Origin: Bifidobacterium colobi
Lineage (GTDB): Bacteria > Actinomycetota > Actinomycetes > Actinomycetales > Bifidobacteriaceae
Reading direction: 5' to 3'
DNA: 64,000 nt
Assembly (NCBI RefSeq): GCF_018555455.1
Contig: NZ_JAFEJU010000003.1
Span: 248,001-312,000, forward strand
The position numbers and the translations under genes are program-made. This document shows, piece by piece, positions 51,660-61,322 of this stretch. The notes under the pieces were generated by a model. The model saw only the letters and a list, made by a program, of their open reading frames with translations. It did not search any database and had not been told where the DNA came from. Position 1 is the stretch's first letter. Each line of letters starts with the position of its first letter.

Positions 51660-54184
51660 TCACGCAGTGCGCAGCAACGGCTCGGCCACGGCTTGAATCA
51701 CCGAGGTCGGCATATGCGAATCGTCGAAGTCGTGACGCGGATGGCTGCTGGCCTTGCTTTCCAACGTGTGCAAAGCGCCCAATGCTCCGGCCCCGTTTTC
51801 GCGGATGAGCGTGTAGGCGCGCTCCTTGGTGAGGTAGTCGATTTGCGCGTCGTACAGCACTCGGAAGGCATCTTCGATGGCGGGATCTTCGGCAATGGCC
51901 AAGTCACCGGAGATTTCGATTCGCGCAGCAGCTGGCACATGGGCGAGGGCGACTGCCAAGCCGAACGTATCCGCATCATACGAAAGCTGCGCCTCGACGG
52001 GCTTGCCATCCACGGTAGCCACAAGATCGGTGCGTTCCACACCTTGGAAGGTGATGGTCCATGTGCGGCGTTCGGGAACGGCCGCGGTATTGCCGGATAC
52101 CGGTCCGATAACGAAAGCGGAATGCCCGGAAGGCTCGCGGCATCGTCCGCTCCCCCACGCCAGTTGAAGGTCATGGAGGTGGCGGCCAGCGCCGTCTCGT
52201 CCGGACGAGCCTGATTGGAGCCATCGTCTTCCTTGAGCGTAAACGAACCGGACGCACCGGGGAACACCAGCACCTCCAGATGCACGGGATTCGCGACGGA
52301 GTTCTCACGGCCGTTCAGCTCATCCAGCTGCTGAAGCGGCACGATGCCACCAGCCTTGGCGAATACCGGCATGCCATCAAGCCCACGCCACACCTCGAAT
52401 TTACGGCCGTTGACTGAACGCGATTCGTAACGGCGACCAGTAAAGAAGTCAAACCAGGTGCCCTGCGGTAGCCAGACATCGGCTTTGGCCATCTGCACAT
52501 CGCGGTCGGCGGGAGTCACGATAGGAGCCACAATCAGCTCGGTGCCGAAGCGGAATTCCTGCTCCACGCCGTATGCGTTCACGTTTTCCGGCGACTGCCA
52601 GTACATCGGCTCCACCAGCGGACGGCCTTCCGAAGCGGCACGCCAGTTCATCGTATACAAGTACGGCAGCAGCATGTGGCGCAGCCGCAGCGCCATATCC
52701 ATCGCCGCTTCGGTCTGGGCATGGAAGTTCCACGGTTCCTTGCCGTTGAACGGTGAATCGGTGGAGTGCAGGCGGTTGATCGGGCTGAATGTGCCGAGCT
52801 GGTACCAGCGGGCTTCCAGCTCCTCATCGCGGTAGCCGAACATGTGGCCGCCGATGTCGTGGCTCCACCATCCGTAGCCGATGTTGGATGCGGTGGCCGT
52901 GAAGTATGGCTGGAATTTGAGTGACTCCCAAGTCACCACGGTGTCGCCGGAGAAGCCTACCGGGTAACGATGCGAGCCAGGACCGGCGTAACGCGAGAAC
53001 GTGAGCGGCCAATGGCCGTCGCGTCCCGAGTCGAGATAGTGCATATGGTTGAGCATCCACAGCGGGTCCAGACCCTTTTGCCGGGTCACACCGCCTTGTT
53101 GCCAATCAAGCCACCAGAAATCGGTACCCATGTTCTCCAACTTGTGGTGGAGCTGGAAGTACGCGTCCATGAAACACGGGCTGGTGAGGTCGAATTCCAC
53201 CGGCTCTTCGCTTGCGGGGTCAACACCCATGTGCTCAGCCACTTCGGCGTAGCCATCCTCGAAAGCACGGATGCCGTCGCGCGGATGCACGTTCAGCGTG
53301 GCCTTGAGACCATGTTCATGCAGAGTGCGTTGGAATCGTTCGGGATCGGGGAAGAATTGGCGGTTCCAGGTGTAGCCAGTCCAACCGGAGCCGTACTGGG
53401 GATCAACATCGTCCACGAGATGCCAGTCCATGTCGATGACGGCGGTGGTGAATGGCAGGCCCTCCTGCTCGAAACGATCCACAAGTTCGAGATATTCGTC
53501 TTCGGTGTATCGGTGGTAGCGGCTCCACCAGTTGCCCAGCGCAAAGCGTGGCAGCAGTGGGGTCGGGCCGGTCAAATGGTAGAAGTCCTGTACGGCTTCA
53601 ATGAATCGGTGCCCGTAGCCGAAGAAGTACAGGTCGATGCCATCGTTGTCACGCGGAACCACCCAGGCGCCAAACGGATTGGATTCACCGTTGATTTCGG
53701 CAGCTTCATCGCCTTCAACGACGATATTGGATGCCGAGTCATCGATGACCGCCCAGCCATCGTGGGAAATCACACCGAGGCCAAGTTCCGTTTCGCCGTT
53801 CACTTCGTCCAGCGTGCGGGCGGTACCCCTGAGATTGCCGCGCTGCACGTCGCCGTAATGCCAGGTGTTCATCTGGGAGTTCGATACGCCCTTGACCACG
53901 ATGCTCAGGCCTTCCTTGCTGAAGGGCTGCATATCATAGGTCAGGCGCAAGGCCGGCGTATCAACGATGAGCAGACCGTCACGCACGGTTTGGGTAAAGC
54001 GTGGGGCTTCACAAGCAAAGTCACGATTCACAACCATCTGCGTGGCGTGATCCTCGAAGCGCCCACCTTCCTGCCATTCAAGGCGGATCAGCGATTCGGT
54101 GATGACGCCGATGCGCCAGCGGTCGCCTTGAATCACCGCCGCCGGGTTCATGCCAGGGTTGGTCGCAAGTTTCGGGAAGGTCAT
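51660..54184 (-). pseudogene. GH31 alpha-glucosidase-like gene with frameshift
   Basis: The gene encodes a cytosolic family 31 glycosidase. Reading from 54184, residues 1-682 are well formed, with the nucleophile in FWWLDWQQGG (Asp360) and the acid/base in VGFSGDTVVTWESL (Asp414). Near 52137 the frame breaks: the original frame runs on to 51698 as low-complexity text, while the sensible C-terminus (SGHSAFVIGPVSGNT to AEPLLRTA) continues in another frame to 51660. One missing base in the GCCGCG stretch explains this. The intact protein would have about 841 residues. It is either a recent pseudogene or a sequencing error; the catalytic domain is complete, so a truncated product might still work. 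Confidence 0.82.
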
Positions 54185-54379
54185 GCCAAGCTCCTTTGCG
54201 TGGGGTGCCGCCTGCTGTTCATGACAACGATATCATCATCAGCCGCCAAATCAAGTCATCAAACATATCGCACAACAGTACTACCCAACCATTAAGTTGT
54301 TCATTATATTGTTCAATTATCCTATATATAGTAATATCGAACAGTATATTTGACATTTTACAACAATCAGGAGGATACA
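54185..54379. promoter_or_regulatory. AT-rich leader between GH31 and AAA ATPase genes
   Basis: The stretch 54240-54370 is markedly richer in A and T than its surroundings, with many TATA-like words. It is the promoter region of the ATPase gene. I saw no clear operator for the GH31 gene. Confidence 0.45.
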
Positions 54380-55651
54380 ATGAATCAGCTCAGCAACCGC
54401 ATTACTCCTGATTACATTCCTCGCCCAGCCTTATTGAATCGGGTACTTGCCCATCGAAACACACCAGATATCAAGGTCATTATCGGAGTCAGGCGTTGCG
54501 GCAAGTCGACGGTGCTCACCATGCTGGCCGACGCGCTGGTTTCTGATGGCATTCCCAGCCAAAACCTGTTCTATAAGCGATTCGATGCATTCGACATTCC
54601 TCTTGACTACGACGCCGCAGACTTGCATGAGGAACTCATTCAGGCGACTAAGCGAGCCGACACAGCCTATCCTTTCACTGTGATGCTCGACGAAATCCAA
54701 GACGTCCCCGGATGGGAAAAGGTTGTCAGACGTTTGCACACGCGAGAAAACACTGACGTCTACATCACTGGATCCAACGCCAATCTGCTCTCCAGCGATC
54801 TGGCCACCTACCTCACCGGTCGTTATATCGAGATTCCCGCTTTCCCCTTGTCGTTCAGCGAATACCTTGATTTCTCGCGCAGCACCAAGGAAGCACAGGG
54901 CCGTTTCCAAGACGATCTGCTCGCCGAATACTTACTCTATGGCGGCATGCCCGGCCTCTTTGCACTGCGAGAAAGAACTACGGAATCCATAGGAGCCGAG
55001 CTGCGCGATATCTACCAATCCATCCTGTTCAAAGACGTTGCCCAACGATACAACATACGCGATCTCAGCAGTCTGGAGAAACTGAGCCGGTTCCTATTCT
55101 CCACGTCCGGCTCGCTGTTTTCCGCGCGCAATGTAGCCAATACCCTGACTAGCGCCGGACAACCCATCAGCACAGGAACCGTCATCACCCAAGTTGACGC
55201 ACTACGCCGCGCATTTCTGCTGTACCGAGCCAGTCAAGAAGGCATGCAGGGAAAAACCGTGTTACGACCGCTGAGCAAATATTATCCAGTCGACAACGGT
55301 TTCAGAGGCCTCTCAACAGGATTTTCCCCACGCGACATTGGCGCTCGTCTGGAATGCGCCGTATACATGGAACTCATCCGCCGTGGATATACGGTCAGCA
55401 TCGGGACCAGTGATACATCAGAAATCGACTTCATCGCTTCGCACATCGCATCAGGTGGCATGCAAAAGCAATATATTCAAGTCACCGCTAGTTTATTGGA
55501 CGAAAACACTCGCGCGCGCGAGTTTGCCCCACTTGTATCCCTCACCGACGCTTTCCCCCGAATTATCATCACCCTCGACCCGTACTCGGCAGGGATCAGC
55601 GAGAAAGGCATCACCGTGGTCAACGCAAAAGACTGGCTACTCGGCAATTAG
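54380..55651 (+). CDS. AAA-family ATPase with DUF4143 domain
   Basis: The 423-residue protein has an N-terminal ATPase core with Walker A VRRCGKSTVLTML (about 38-50) and Walker B FTVMLDEIQDVPGWEK (about 100-115), then YITGSNANLLSSDLATYLTGRYIEIPAFPLSFSEYL, the usual AAA_14 layout. Its C-terminal half matches DUF4143 (YLLYGGMPGLF ... GARLECAVYMELIRRGY ... EIDFIAS), a nuclease-like fold. Such genes are common and scattered in gut bacteria, with unknown role. It stands alone on the plus strand among minus-strand glycosidase genes. AGGAGG lies before the ATG at 54380. Confidence 0.85.
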   Translation: MNQLSNRITPDYIPRPALLNRVLAHRNTPDIKVIIGVRRCGKSTVLTMLADALVSDGIPSQNLFYKRFDAFDIPLDYDAADLHEELIQATKRADTAYPFTVMLDEIQDVPGWEKVVRRLHTRENTDVYITGSNANLLSSDLATYLTGRYIEIPAFPLSFSEYLDFSRSTKEAQGRFQDDLLAEYLLYGGMPGLFALRERTTESIGAELRDIYQSILFKDVAQRYNIRDLSSLEKLSRFLFSTSGSLFSARNVANTLTSAGQPISTGTVITQVDALRRAFLLYRASQEGMQGKTVLRPLSKYYPVDNGFRGLSTGFSPRDIGARLECAVYMELIRRGYTVSIGTSDTSEIDFIASHIASGGMQKQYIQVTASLLDENTRAREFAPLVSLTDAFPRIIITLDPYSAGISEKGITVVNAKDWLLGN

Positions 55652-55679
55652 GCATGCGTGCACACAATGACCATAAGGA

Positions 55680-55735
55680 AACCGCGCCCTGATCATCGGA
55701 CTGCTGTTCTACAGACCCATGATCAGGGCGCGGTT
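55680..55735. terminator. Bidirectional terminator, ATPase and GH30 genes
   Basis: A perfect 17-bp stem (55680-55696 with 55719-55735) encloses 22 bases between the converging genes. Confidence 0.75.
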
Positions 55736-55756
55736 CATTCACCATACTGAACCCAA

Positions 55757-57103
55757 TCAGTCAAGCACGAAGGTGTTGAAGGAGCGCGGAGCGAGCGTTA
55801 CCTTGATGCCGCGGGAGGCGTCGGCCGGGTCGGCGAATTCGAACGGCATCTCGTTTTCGAGCGCGTTCTGCGCCACCACGACCACGGTACCGTCCGGGTT
55901 GCGGAAGGCGATGGCCATGGAATTGAAGTGGCCGGTGGTGCCAAGCAGCTTGGCGCCCGGGCGCACATACTTGGAGAAGTGGCGCATCACGTAGTATTCG
56001 GGGTTGCGGCGCACTTCGTGGGTGTCGGCGGTGATGGTGAACAGGGAGTTCTGCCACCAGCCCCACGTGGAATCCTGATCGTCCAGAATCATGTTCCAGT
56101 AGGTGTAGGCGGTGGCGCCGTTGCGGAAGTAGTGGTTGATGAGGTGGAACACGTATTCCGCGTATTCCCAGGTGTTCTGGCCGTCGCCGCACTCGGATTC
56201 GGACTGGATGAGTTCAATCTCGGGCCAGGATTCATGGGTGCGGGCGATGCAGTTCTGACCGGCCCACTGGTAGGCGATGCCCTTGATGTAGTGGCGGGCA
56301 CCGTCGTCGAAGAGGATGTTGTCCACGAAACGGTTGTAGTTGTTCAGGGCCATGCCGTAGCCGCCGCCGGTCCACTTCATGTCTTCCGGGCCGTTCAGGG
56401 TGCCGAGCCAGATGTCGGTGTCGAGGCCGGCCTTGTCGAAGGCGGGGCCGAGGTAGTCGCGGATGAAGACCTTCAGCGCCTCGGCATCCCACAGGGCGCT
56501 CGGGAACTTCTGGTCGGCGAACACCTCGTTCTGCACGTGCAGCTGGTTCACGGTGATGCCGTGCTCGGCGTAGGCCTGAATGTACTTGACCAGGTACTTG
56601 GCGTAGGCCGTGAGGTTTTCCGGAGTCTGGATGAGACGGCCGTAGTTGTAGGCCTTCGGACGCTTCATCCAGGTCGGCGGGGACCACGGGCTGGAGAACA
56701 GGCGCATATCCGGCTGCCATTCCTGGGCGCGGTGGATGTACGGAATCAGGGTCTCCTCGTCGCGCTCGACGGAGAAGTGCTCCATGTCGTAGTCGCCTTC
56801 GACCTCGTCGTAGCTGTACCAGTGGTCGGCGAAGTCGTTGGCGGCAACAGGCGCGCGGTTGAACGTGAAGTTCATCTCTTCGGGGTCGAAGAGTTCCTTG
56901 ATGATCTGGTCGCGTTCGGCTTCGGTCACGGTCTGCAGCGGCAACCAACCGAGTTCGTTGAAGCAGCCGCCGAAGCCGCGCAGTGACTGGTATTCATTGC
57001 CGTCGAGCTGCAGGTCCGGGGCCGCGGTCGCACCGGTGGCGGCAACGTCGGCGGAGCGATCGACGAGTTTGGCGTCGGGGGTGGTGGCGATCCATGTGGT
57101 CAT
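55757..57103 (-). CDS. GH30 beta-glycosidase
   Basis: The 448-residue enzyme is a family 30 glycosidase without a signal peptide. RGFGGCFNELGW (about 42), SPWSPPTWMKRPKAYNYG (about 138), the acid/base in LHVQNEV (Glu193) and the nucleophile in IQSESECGDG (Glu302) are seen, then the C-terminal beta domain ending FNTFVLD. GH30 members include glucosylceramidases, beta-1,6-glucanases and beta-xylosidases; a small cytosolic form suggests a disaccharide or glycoside substrate. AAAGGA precedes the start. A TATCTA inverted repeat upstream links it to TetR paralogue 5. Confidence 0.86.
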   Translation of the reverse strand: MTTWIATTPDAKLVDRSADVAATGATAAPDLQLDGNEYQSLRGFGGCFNELGWLPLQTVTEAERDQIIKELFDPEEMNFTFNRAPVAANDFADHWYSYDEVEGDYDMEHFSVERDEETLIPYIHRAQEWQPDMRLFSSPWSPPTWMKRPKAYNYGRLIQTPENLTAYAKYLVKYIQAYAEHGITVNQLHVQNEVFADQKFPSALWDAEALKVFIRDYLGPAFDKAGLDTDIWLGTLNGPEDMKWTGGGYGMALNNYNRFVDNILFDDGARHYIKGIAYQWAGQNCIARTHESWPEIELIQSESECGDGQNTWEYAEYVFHLINHYFRNGATAYTYWNMILDDQDSTWGWWQNSLFTITADTHEVRRNPEYYVMRHFSKYVRPGAKLLGTTGHFNSMAIAFRNPDGTVVVVAQNALENEMPFEFADPADASRGIKVTLAPRSFNTFVLD

Positions 57104-57196
57104 GATGGATTTCCTTTCTGATAATGGTTGGCTGGCGCAGCTATTGCAGCCACGCGGCTCTTCGTTGAGTTATGCCGTTCGCCGTCAGTTGACTTC

Positions 57197-57222
57197 TTTA
57201 TCTAACAGCTACTAGATAAAGT
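57197..57222. promoter_or_regulatory. Operator CTTTATCTA-N8-TAGATAAAG
   Basis: A perfect 9-bp inverted repeat overlaps the predicted -10 element of GH30. Its TATCTA/TAGATA halves resemble the site between the MFS and TetR genes at 60358. Confidence 0.65.
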
Positions 57223-57353
57223 ATAGCGCAAGTAGAACCTAGAAAACACCTGCGTGTCTTCATTATTTCTTGAAACAGGATTAAAAGATATCTATTTTTT
57301 AGTAGTTAATAATCAGGTCCGGCACATCGCACACAATAGCCCGCCATACGCAT

Positions 57354-57384
57354 GATGGCCTCCCCTTGTTCCAGGGAGGCCATC
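57354..57384 (-). terminator. Hairpin after GH51 gene
   Basis: GATGGCCTCCC (57354-57364) pairs with GGGAGGCCATC (57374-57384) around 9 bases. The minus-strand U-tract is poor. Confidence 0.6.
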
Positions 57385-57420
57385 AGAGCCGTCAATCATG
57401 CAACCAATCGCGCCAACGCA

Positions 57421-58980
57421 TCACGCGAGCGCCACGCGCAAGGTGTTGACGGATGCGGCAGACAGTCGAACCGTGATCTCACTGGTCGAGTTCGATTCGC
57501 CACTGGCACGAGCCACCACATGATCATCGATGTCGACGTCATGCGCGCGTACCAGATCGGGCTGGTCAACGGTGTTGCAATCGTGGGGATCGGCTGCGGC
57601 AAGCTCACGCATCTGCTCGACGCGCGCTCCAGCCGGCAGCACCAATGTGACCGTTGCCTCATCGCTCATATGCGCATTGGTGAGGTTGATCAGCAGCTCG
57701 CTACCGTCCACCGACTTGGATGCGAACACATACACATCCTTGTCATCGGCATCGGCTCGCGGCACATCGAGCGCCACGGCACCCCGGTGCTGCTGGTACA
57801 TCATGAACACGTCGTAGTTCGGCGTGAGGATGGTGGCGTCACCCTCGGTGAGGATCAGCGAGTTGAGCACATTGATGGTCTGCGCGTTGCAGGCCATGGT
57901 CACCTTGTCGCAGTTGCGCTGCAGCAGATCAAGGGTGAGCGCGGTGGTGATGGCATCGCGCATGGTCACCTGCTGCTTCAGCGCCGGGCGCGCATAGAAT
58001 GCGGGCTTGTGCCAGTTGCCCCATTCGCCGATGATGAGATCCACATGCGTGAGCTTGGTATCCATCGCCACTTCCGGCTCGTTGATGAGTGCGAGCCCGT
58101 CGTTGATGAGACGCCATTGATCGCGCAGGATGTCCTCAAGCTCCAGGCATCCGGCGATGACCTTGTTCCAGCCGGCTTCATCGAACTCGGTGGGCGTATC
58201 CGCGTCGTTATCCACATTCCAGTTGTAGAAATGCAGATCGTAGCCGTTGATGCGCGGCTGGCGATATTCGGCGAGTCCGCGGAAGAAGTCCTGGGTCCAC
58301 TTGACGCGTTCACGCGGCTTGTTGCCGTCGGGGCCGCATGCGATGGCGTACATCGGCGAGGGTGCGAACACATCCGTGGTGAACGAGGGCATGGCCGAGG
58401 CGAAGCGTCGGTATTCATCGAGGTAGGTGGATGGGGTCATCGTGCCGCCGCCAGCCCAGACCTCGTTGCCGATGCCCCAGTATTTGACGCCATAAGGGGC
58501 TTCGTGACCGTTGGCGGCGCGTTCGCGGGCCAGATCGGTGGGCTGCTCGCGGTTGCAGTACTCCATCCAATCCTTCATCTCGGCCACGGTGCCGGACAGC
58601 ATATTGATGTTGATCCACGGCTCGGCGCCGATCAGCTCGCACAGGCGCAGGAATTCGTCGGTGCCGAATGCATGGTCGTCCAGCTCGTAGGTGGCGAAGT
58701 TCTCGTTGAACGTGGTTGCGCGGTGTTCGCGCGGGCCGATGCCGTCACGCCAGTGGTAGGTGTCGGCATAGCAGCCACCGGGCCAGCGAATTACCGGCGG
58801 CTTCAACGCGCGCAAAGCGTCAAGCGTGGCTTTGCGGTAGCCGTGTTCGTTCTCGATGGCGGAGTCCTCCCCCACCCACAGGCCTTCATCGATGCATTCG
58901 CCGAGGAATTCGATGAACTGTCCGTGCAGCTTGGGATCGATGCTGCCGATTTCCTGATGTGGATTGATGATGATGGTCAT
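57421..58980 (-). CDS. GH51 alpha-L-arabinofuranosidase
   Basis: The 519-residue enzyme removes terminal alpha-L-arabinofuranose. The family features are HGQFIEFLGECIDEGLW, RWPGGCYADTYHWRDGIGPREHR (about 65), the acid/base in YWGIGNEVWAGGG (Glu173) and the nucleophile in LIIGEWGNW (Glu319), then a C-terminal beta-sandwich. It is cytosolic. It follows an SLC45-like permease gene with only four bases between stop and start, so imported arabinose-containing glycosides or oligosaccharides are the likely substrates. Confidence 0.92.
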   Translation of the reverse strand: MTIIINPHQEIGSIDPKLHGQFIEFLGECIDEGLWVGEDSAIENEHGYRKATLDALRALKPPVIRWPGGCYADTYHWRDGIGPREHRATTFNENFATYELDDHAFGTDEFLRLCELIGAEPWININMLSGTVAEMKDWMEYCNREQPTDLARERAANGHEAPYGVKYWGIGNEVWAGGGTMTPSTYLDEYRRFASAMPSFTTDVFAPSPMYAIACGPDGNKPRERVKWTQDFFRGLAEYRQPRINGYDLHFYNWNVDNDADTPTEFDEAGWNKVIAGCLELEDILRDQWRLINDGLALINEPEVAMDTKLTHVDLIIGEWGNWHKPAFYARPALKQQVTMRDAITTALTLDLLQRNCDKVTMACNAQTINVLNSLILTEGDATILTPNYDVFMMYQQHRGAVALDVPRADADDKDVYVFASKSVDGSELLINLTNAHMSDEATVTLVLPAGARVEQMRELAAADPHDCNTVDQPDLVRAHDVDIDDHVVARASGESNSTSEITVRLSAASVNTLRVALA

Positions 58981-58984
58981 CGGT

Positions 58985-60259
58985 TTACTTCACCTTCTTG
59001 ATCAGCATGATGAACACGCAGCCCACCACTGCAAGCGCGATGGCGGTCGGGAAGACCAGCGCGTAGGACTTGGTAGCCACCACGATCGAGGAGGTCACGA
59101 TCGGGCCGACCATCTGACCCAGGGTGGTGGCGATGTTGAGAATGCCGAGGTCCTTGCCGGCCTCCTCCTCGTTCGGCAGCACGTCCACGTTCAGCGCCTG
59201 ATCCACGGAACCATACATACCGTAGCCGAAGCCGCCGATGGCGGAGAAGAGAATCATACCCATGGCATTGTGCAGCAGCCACGGCATGGCGTAACCCACG
59301 GCGAGCAGCAGGCTGGCTGCGACGACCGGCACCTTACGGCGGCCGATCTTATCGGAGATGGGGCCTGCGGACAGGGCGGAGACTAGGGAGACGACCATGA
59401 GCACCACGCTCATGATGGACAGGGTGGAGCCGGCGGACTTGTCGTCGAGGCCGATGAAGTCCTGCAGGATGTAGAGCTGGTAGTTGAGGATCATGTAGTA
59501 GCTGAACAGCAGCAGGGAGCGGCCCACGAACGCCAGCCAGAAATCGCGGGAGTCCTTGACCGGGGGCTTGAAGCTCACGAGGATGCTCTTGAAGTCGGCC
59601 TTCTGCTTGGGCATGTCCTTGCTGGAGGCTTCGCGTGGCCAGAAGATGACCGTCAGAACGCCGGACAGTGCCATCACGATGCCGGAGACGATGAAGCCGG
59701 GCATCATCATGGTAATGAACTGGGCGCCGACGATCTGCCCCAGGGCGGAGCCGAACAGCGTGCCGGCGGAGATGAATGCGGACATAGTGCCGCGCAGGCT
59801 TTCCGGCACGCGGTCGGACAGCGAGGCGACCACCGGAGCGATCATCATGTTGAGGCCGACCATGGCTAGGCAGTAGCTTACGCCAATGCTCACGCCGTCT
59901 GGCAGGAAGCCGATGAGGAACAGCGTGACGCCGGCGAGAATACCGCCGGCCGCGATCCACGGGGTACGGCGGCCGAAGATGGAACGCGTGCGGTCGGACA
60001 TATTACCGACCACCAGGTTGGAGATCAGCGATGCGAGCGCGGTGGCGGAATTCAGCACGCCGAAGATCGCATCCTTGGAATCCGGGGCGATGATGGACAG
60101 GCGCTGCGGCAGCAGTACGGCTGCCACAACCTGGAGGGCGAGCATCCAGCAGAACGAGAAGATGAAGAAGGCTACGCAGAAGCGGGTCTTATCCATTTTG
60201 GACAGCGGACCGGAGGCCTGAGCGGGCTGGACTGCAGCCGCAGTGCTTTCCTGAGACAT
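58985..60259 (-). CDS. MFS glycoside permease, SLC45-like
   Basis: The 424-residue permease has 12 membrane segments and the SLC45-like loop GYGMYGSVDQALNVDVLPNEEEAGKDLGILNIATTLGQ. It is very similar to the incomplete permease at 63639. AAGGAG lies five bases before the ATG at 60259. It forms an operon with the GH51 arabinofuranosidase and is divergent from TetR paralogue 5. Confidence 0.86.
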   Translation of the reverse strand: MSQESTAAAVQPAQASGPLSKMDKTRFCVAFFIFSFCWMLALQVVAAVLLPQRLSIIAPDSKDAIFGVLNSATALASLISNLVVGNMSDRTRSIFGRRTPWIAAGGILAGVTLFLIGFLPDGVSIGVSYCLAMVGLNMMIAPVVASLSDRVPESLRGTMSAFISAGTLFGSALGQIVGAQFITMMMPGFIVSGIVMALSGVLTVIFWPREASSKDMPKQKADFKSILVSFKPPVKDSRDFWLAFVGRSLLLFSYYMILNYQLYILQDFIGLDDKSAGSTLSIMSVVLMVVSLVSALSAGPISDKIGRRKVPVVAASLLLAVGYAMPWLLHNAMGMILFSAIGGFGYGMYGSVDQALNVDVLPNEEEAGKDLGILNIATTLGQMVGPIVTSSIVVATKSYALVFPTAIALAVVGCVFIMLIKKVK

Positions 60260-60357
60260 GGAATCTCCTTGCAATCATTGATTCTTACCCAATCTCGACC
60301 GGCCTTCATTGGTGCGGGGCGATTGGCTTATCAGCATGCCGTCTTGGCCTGCATGCC

Positions 60358-60390
60358 CACTATCTTATATCTTTAAGATAATAGATAGTG
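60358..60390. promoter_or_regulatory. Nested palindrome between MFS and tetR paralogue 5
   Basis: CACTATCT (60358-60365) pairs with AGATAGTG (60383-60390), and inside lies TATCTT-T-AAGATA (60368-60380). The site is centred between two divergent genes and shares TATCT half-sites with the GH30 operator. Confidence 0.65.
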
Positions 60391-60490
60391 CCGGCGTGTC
60401 GGAAATCATGCACCCATATGCCGCTTCTGTGCCGGCGGACAATCGGCAGTGGTACCCTCGGGAAAGCAACAGAAGGGAACGCACATCACC

Positions 60491-61156
60491 ATGGCTTCGA
60501 CTACCAATCCGCTTCGCCGACGCATCAGGCTGACTCCGCAGCAACGCCGCGAGCAAATCGCGCAGGCGGCGGTCAAGCTCATCGTGCAATACGGCTCATA
60601 TGGGTTCCCCATGCAATTGCTGGCCGATGCCGTGGGCATGAGCGTGCCAGGTCTGAACCATTACGTATCCAGCCGCGAGGAAGTGCTCGCCCTCGTGATC
60701 AAAACCTTCTATGATGCGCAGACCGGCTCGTATGCGCCAATGCCGGAAGCCGAGGAAGCCTCTGATGATTCCGGCACGGCAGTCGATACTCAAGCCACAT
60801 CGGTCAGCATGCCGGCGTATTTGCGTAAGCTGGTGGCCAGTAATGCCGAACGTCCGCAAATGGTGGCGCTGTTCATGCAATTGGCGGTGGAAGCTTCCGA
60901 CCCGCAGCATCCGGCGCATGAGTTCTACCGTGACCGCCATGCCACGATTTTGAAGATGATGATGGATGTCGATTGGAGGCTTCCCGAGCAGTACCGCACG
61001 CCGGAAGCCATGCATGACCTCATCGTCACCGTGTTCTTCGCCATGGATGGCGTGCAGGTGCAATCCATGACCAATCCGAATGAATCCATGGTCGAACTCT
61101 GGGCTCGCGCCGAACGCATCCTCTTCCCCTCCCCTATCTGGGACGGGTATCGCTGA
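60491..61156 (+). CDS. TetR-family regulator (paralogue 5)
   Basis: The 221-residue protein has the helix-turn-helix YGFPMQLLADAVGMSVPGLNHYVSSREEVL, the ligand-domain motif AVEASDPQHPAHEFY and the tail LFPSPIWDGYR. A Ser/Asp/Glu-rich insertion (EAEEASDDSGTAVD) between the DNA-binding and ligand domains is unique to this copy. The ATG at 60491 has AAGGG 13 bases upstream, which is far; a GTG at 60449 is an alternative. It probably controls the MFS-GH51 and GH30 transcripts. Confidence 0.85.
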   Translation: MASTTNPLRRRIRLTPQQRREQIAQAAVKLIVQYGSYGFPMQLLADAVGMSVPGLNHYVSSREEVLALVIKTFYDAQTGSYAPMPEAEEASDDSGTAVDTQATSVSMPAYLRKLVASNAERPQMVALFMQLAVEASDPQHPAHEFYRDRHATILKMMMDVDWRLPEQYRTPEAMHDLIVTVFFAMDGVQVQSMTNPNESMVELWARAERILFPSPIWDGYR

Positions 61157-61229
61157 GCCTAACAGCCACAATGCCGCGACTGTTGCCGCAGGTGGCGTTG
61201 CGCGCACTGCGCTCAGTAATGCGGCAGGC

Positions 61230-61257
61230 CCGTGATGCACCGACGGTGAACCATGTT
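61230..61257 (+). terminator. Hairpin after tetR paralogue 5
   Basis: CCGACGGTGAA and TTCACGTCGG form an imperfect stem between two converging genes. No strong U-tract follows. Confidence 0.4.
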
Positions 61258-61322
61258 CACGTCGGCGCATCATGGGCCTGTTTGCGAGTTTTACGAAACT
61301 ATCGAGTCGATCAGTCGACAAT

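Larger units (their letters stand above)
57104..57420. promoter_or_regulatory. GH30 promoter region
   Basis: The 317 bases hold the GH30 leader, a minus-strand -10 element TATACT (57221-57226) overlapped by an operator, an AT-rich tract with an AGATATCT palindrome (57286-57293), and a terminator for the GH51 operon (57354-57384). No gene is visible. Confidence 0.55.

Noticed and set aside
51698-52040. C-terminal residues of the uninterrupted GH31 frame
   Set aside because: The Ser/Arg/Pro-rich text is what a shifted frame gives; the sensible C-terminus is in the other frame ending at 51660.
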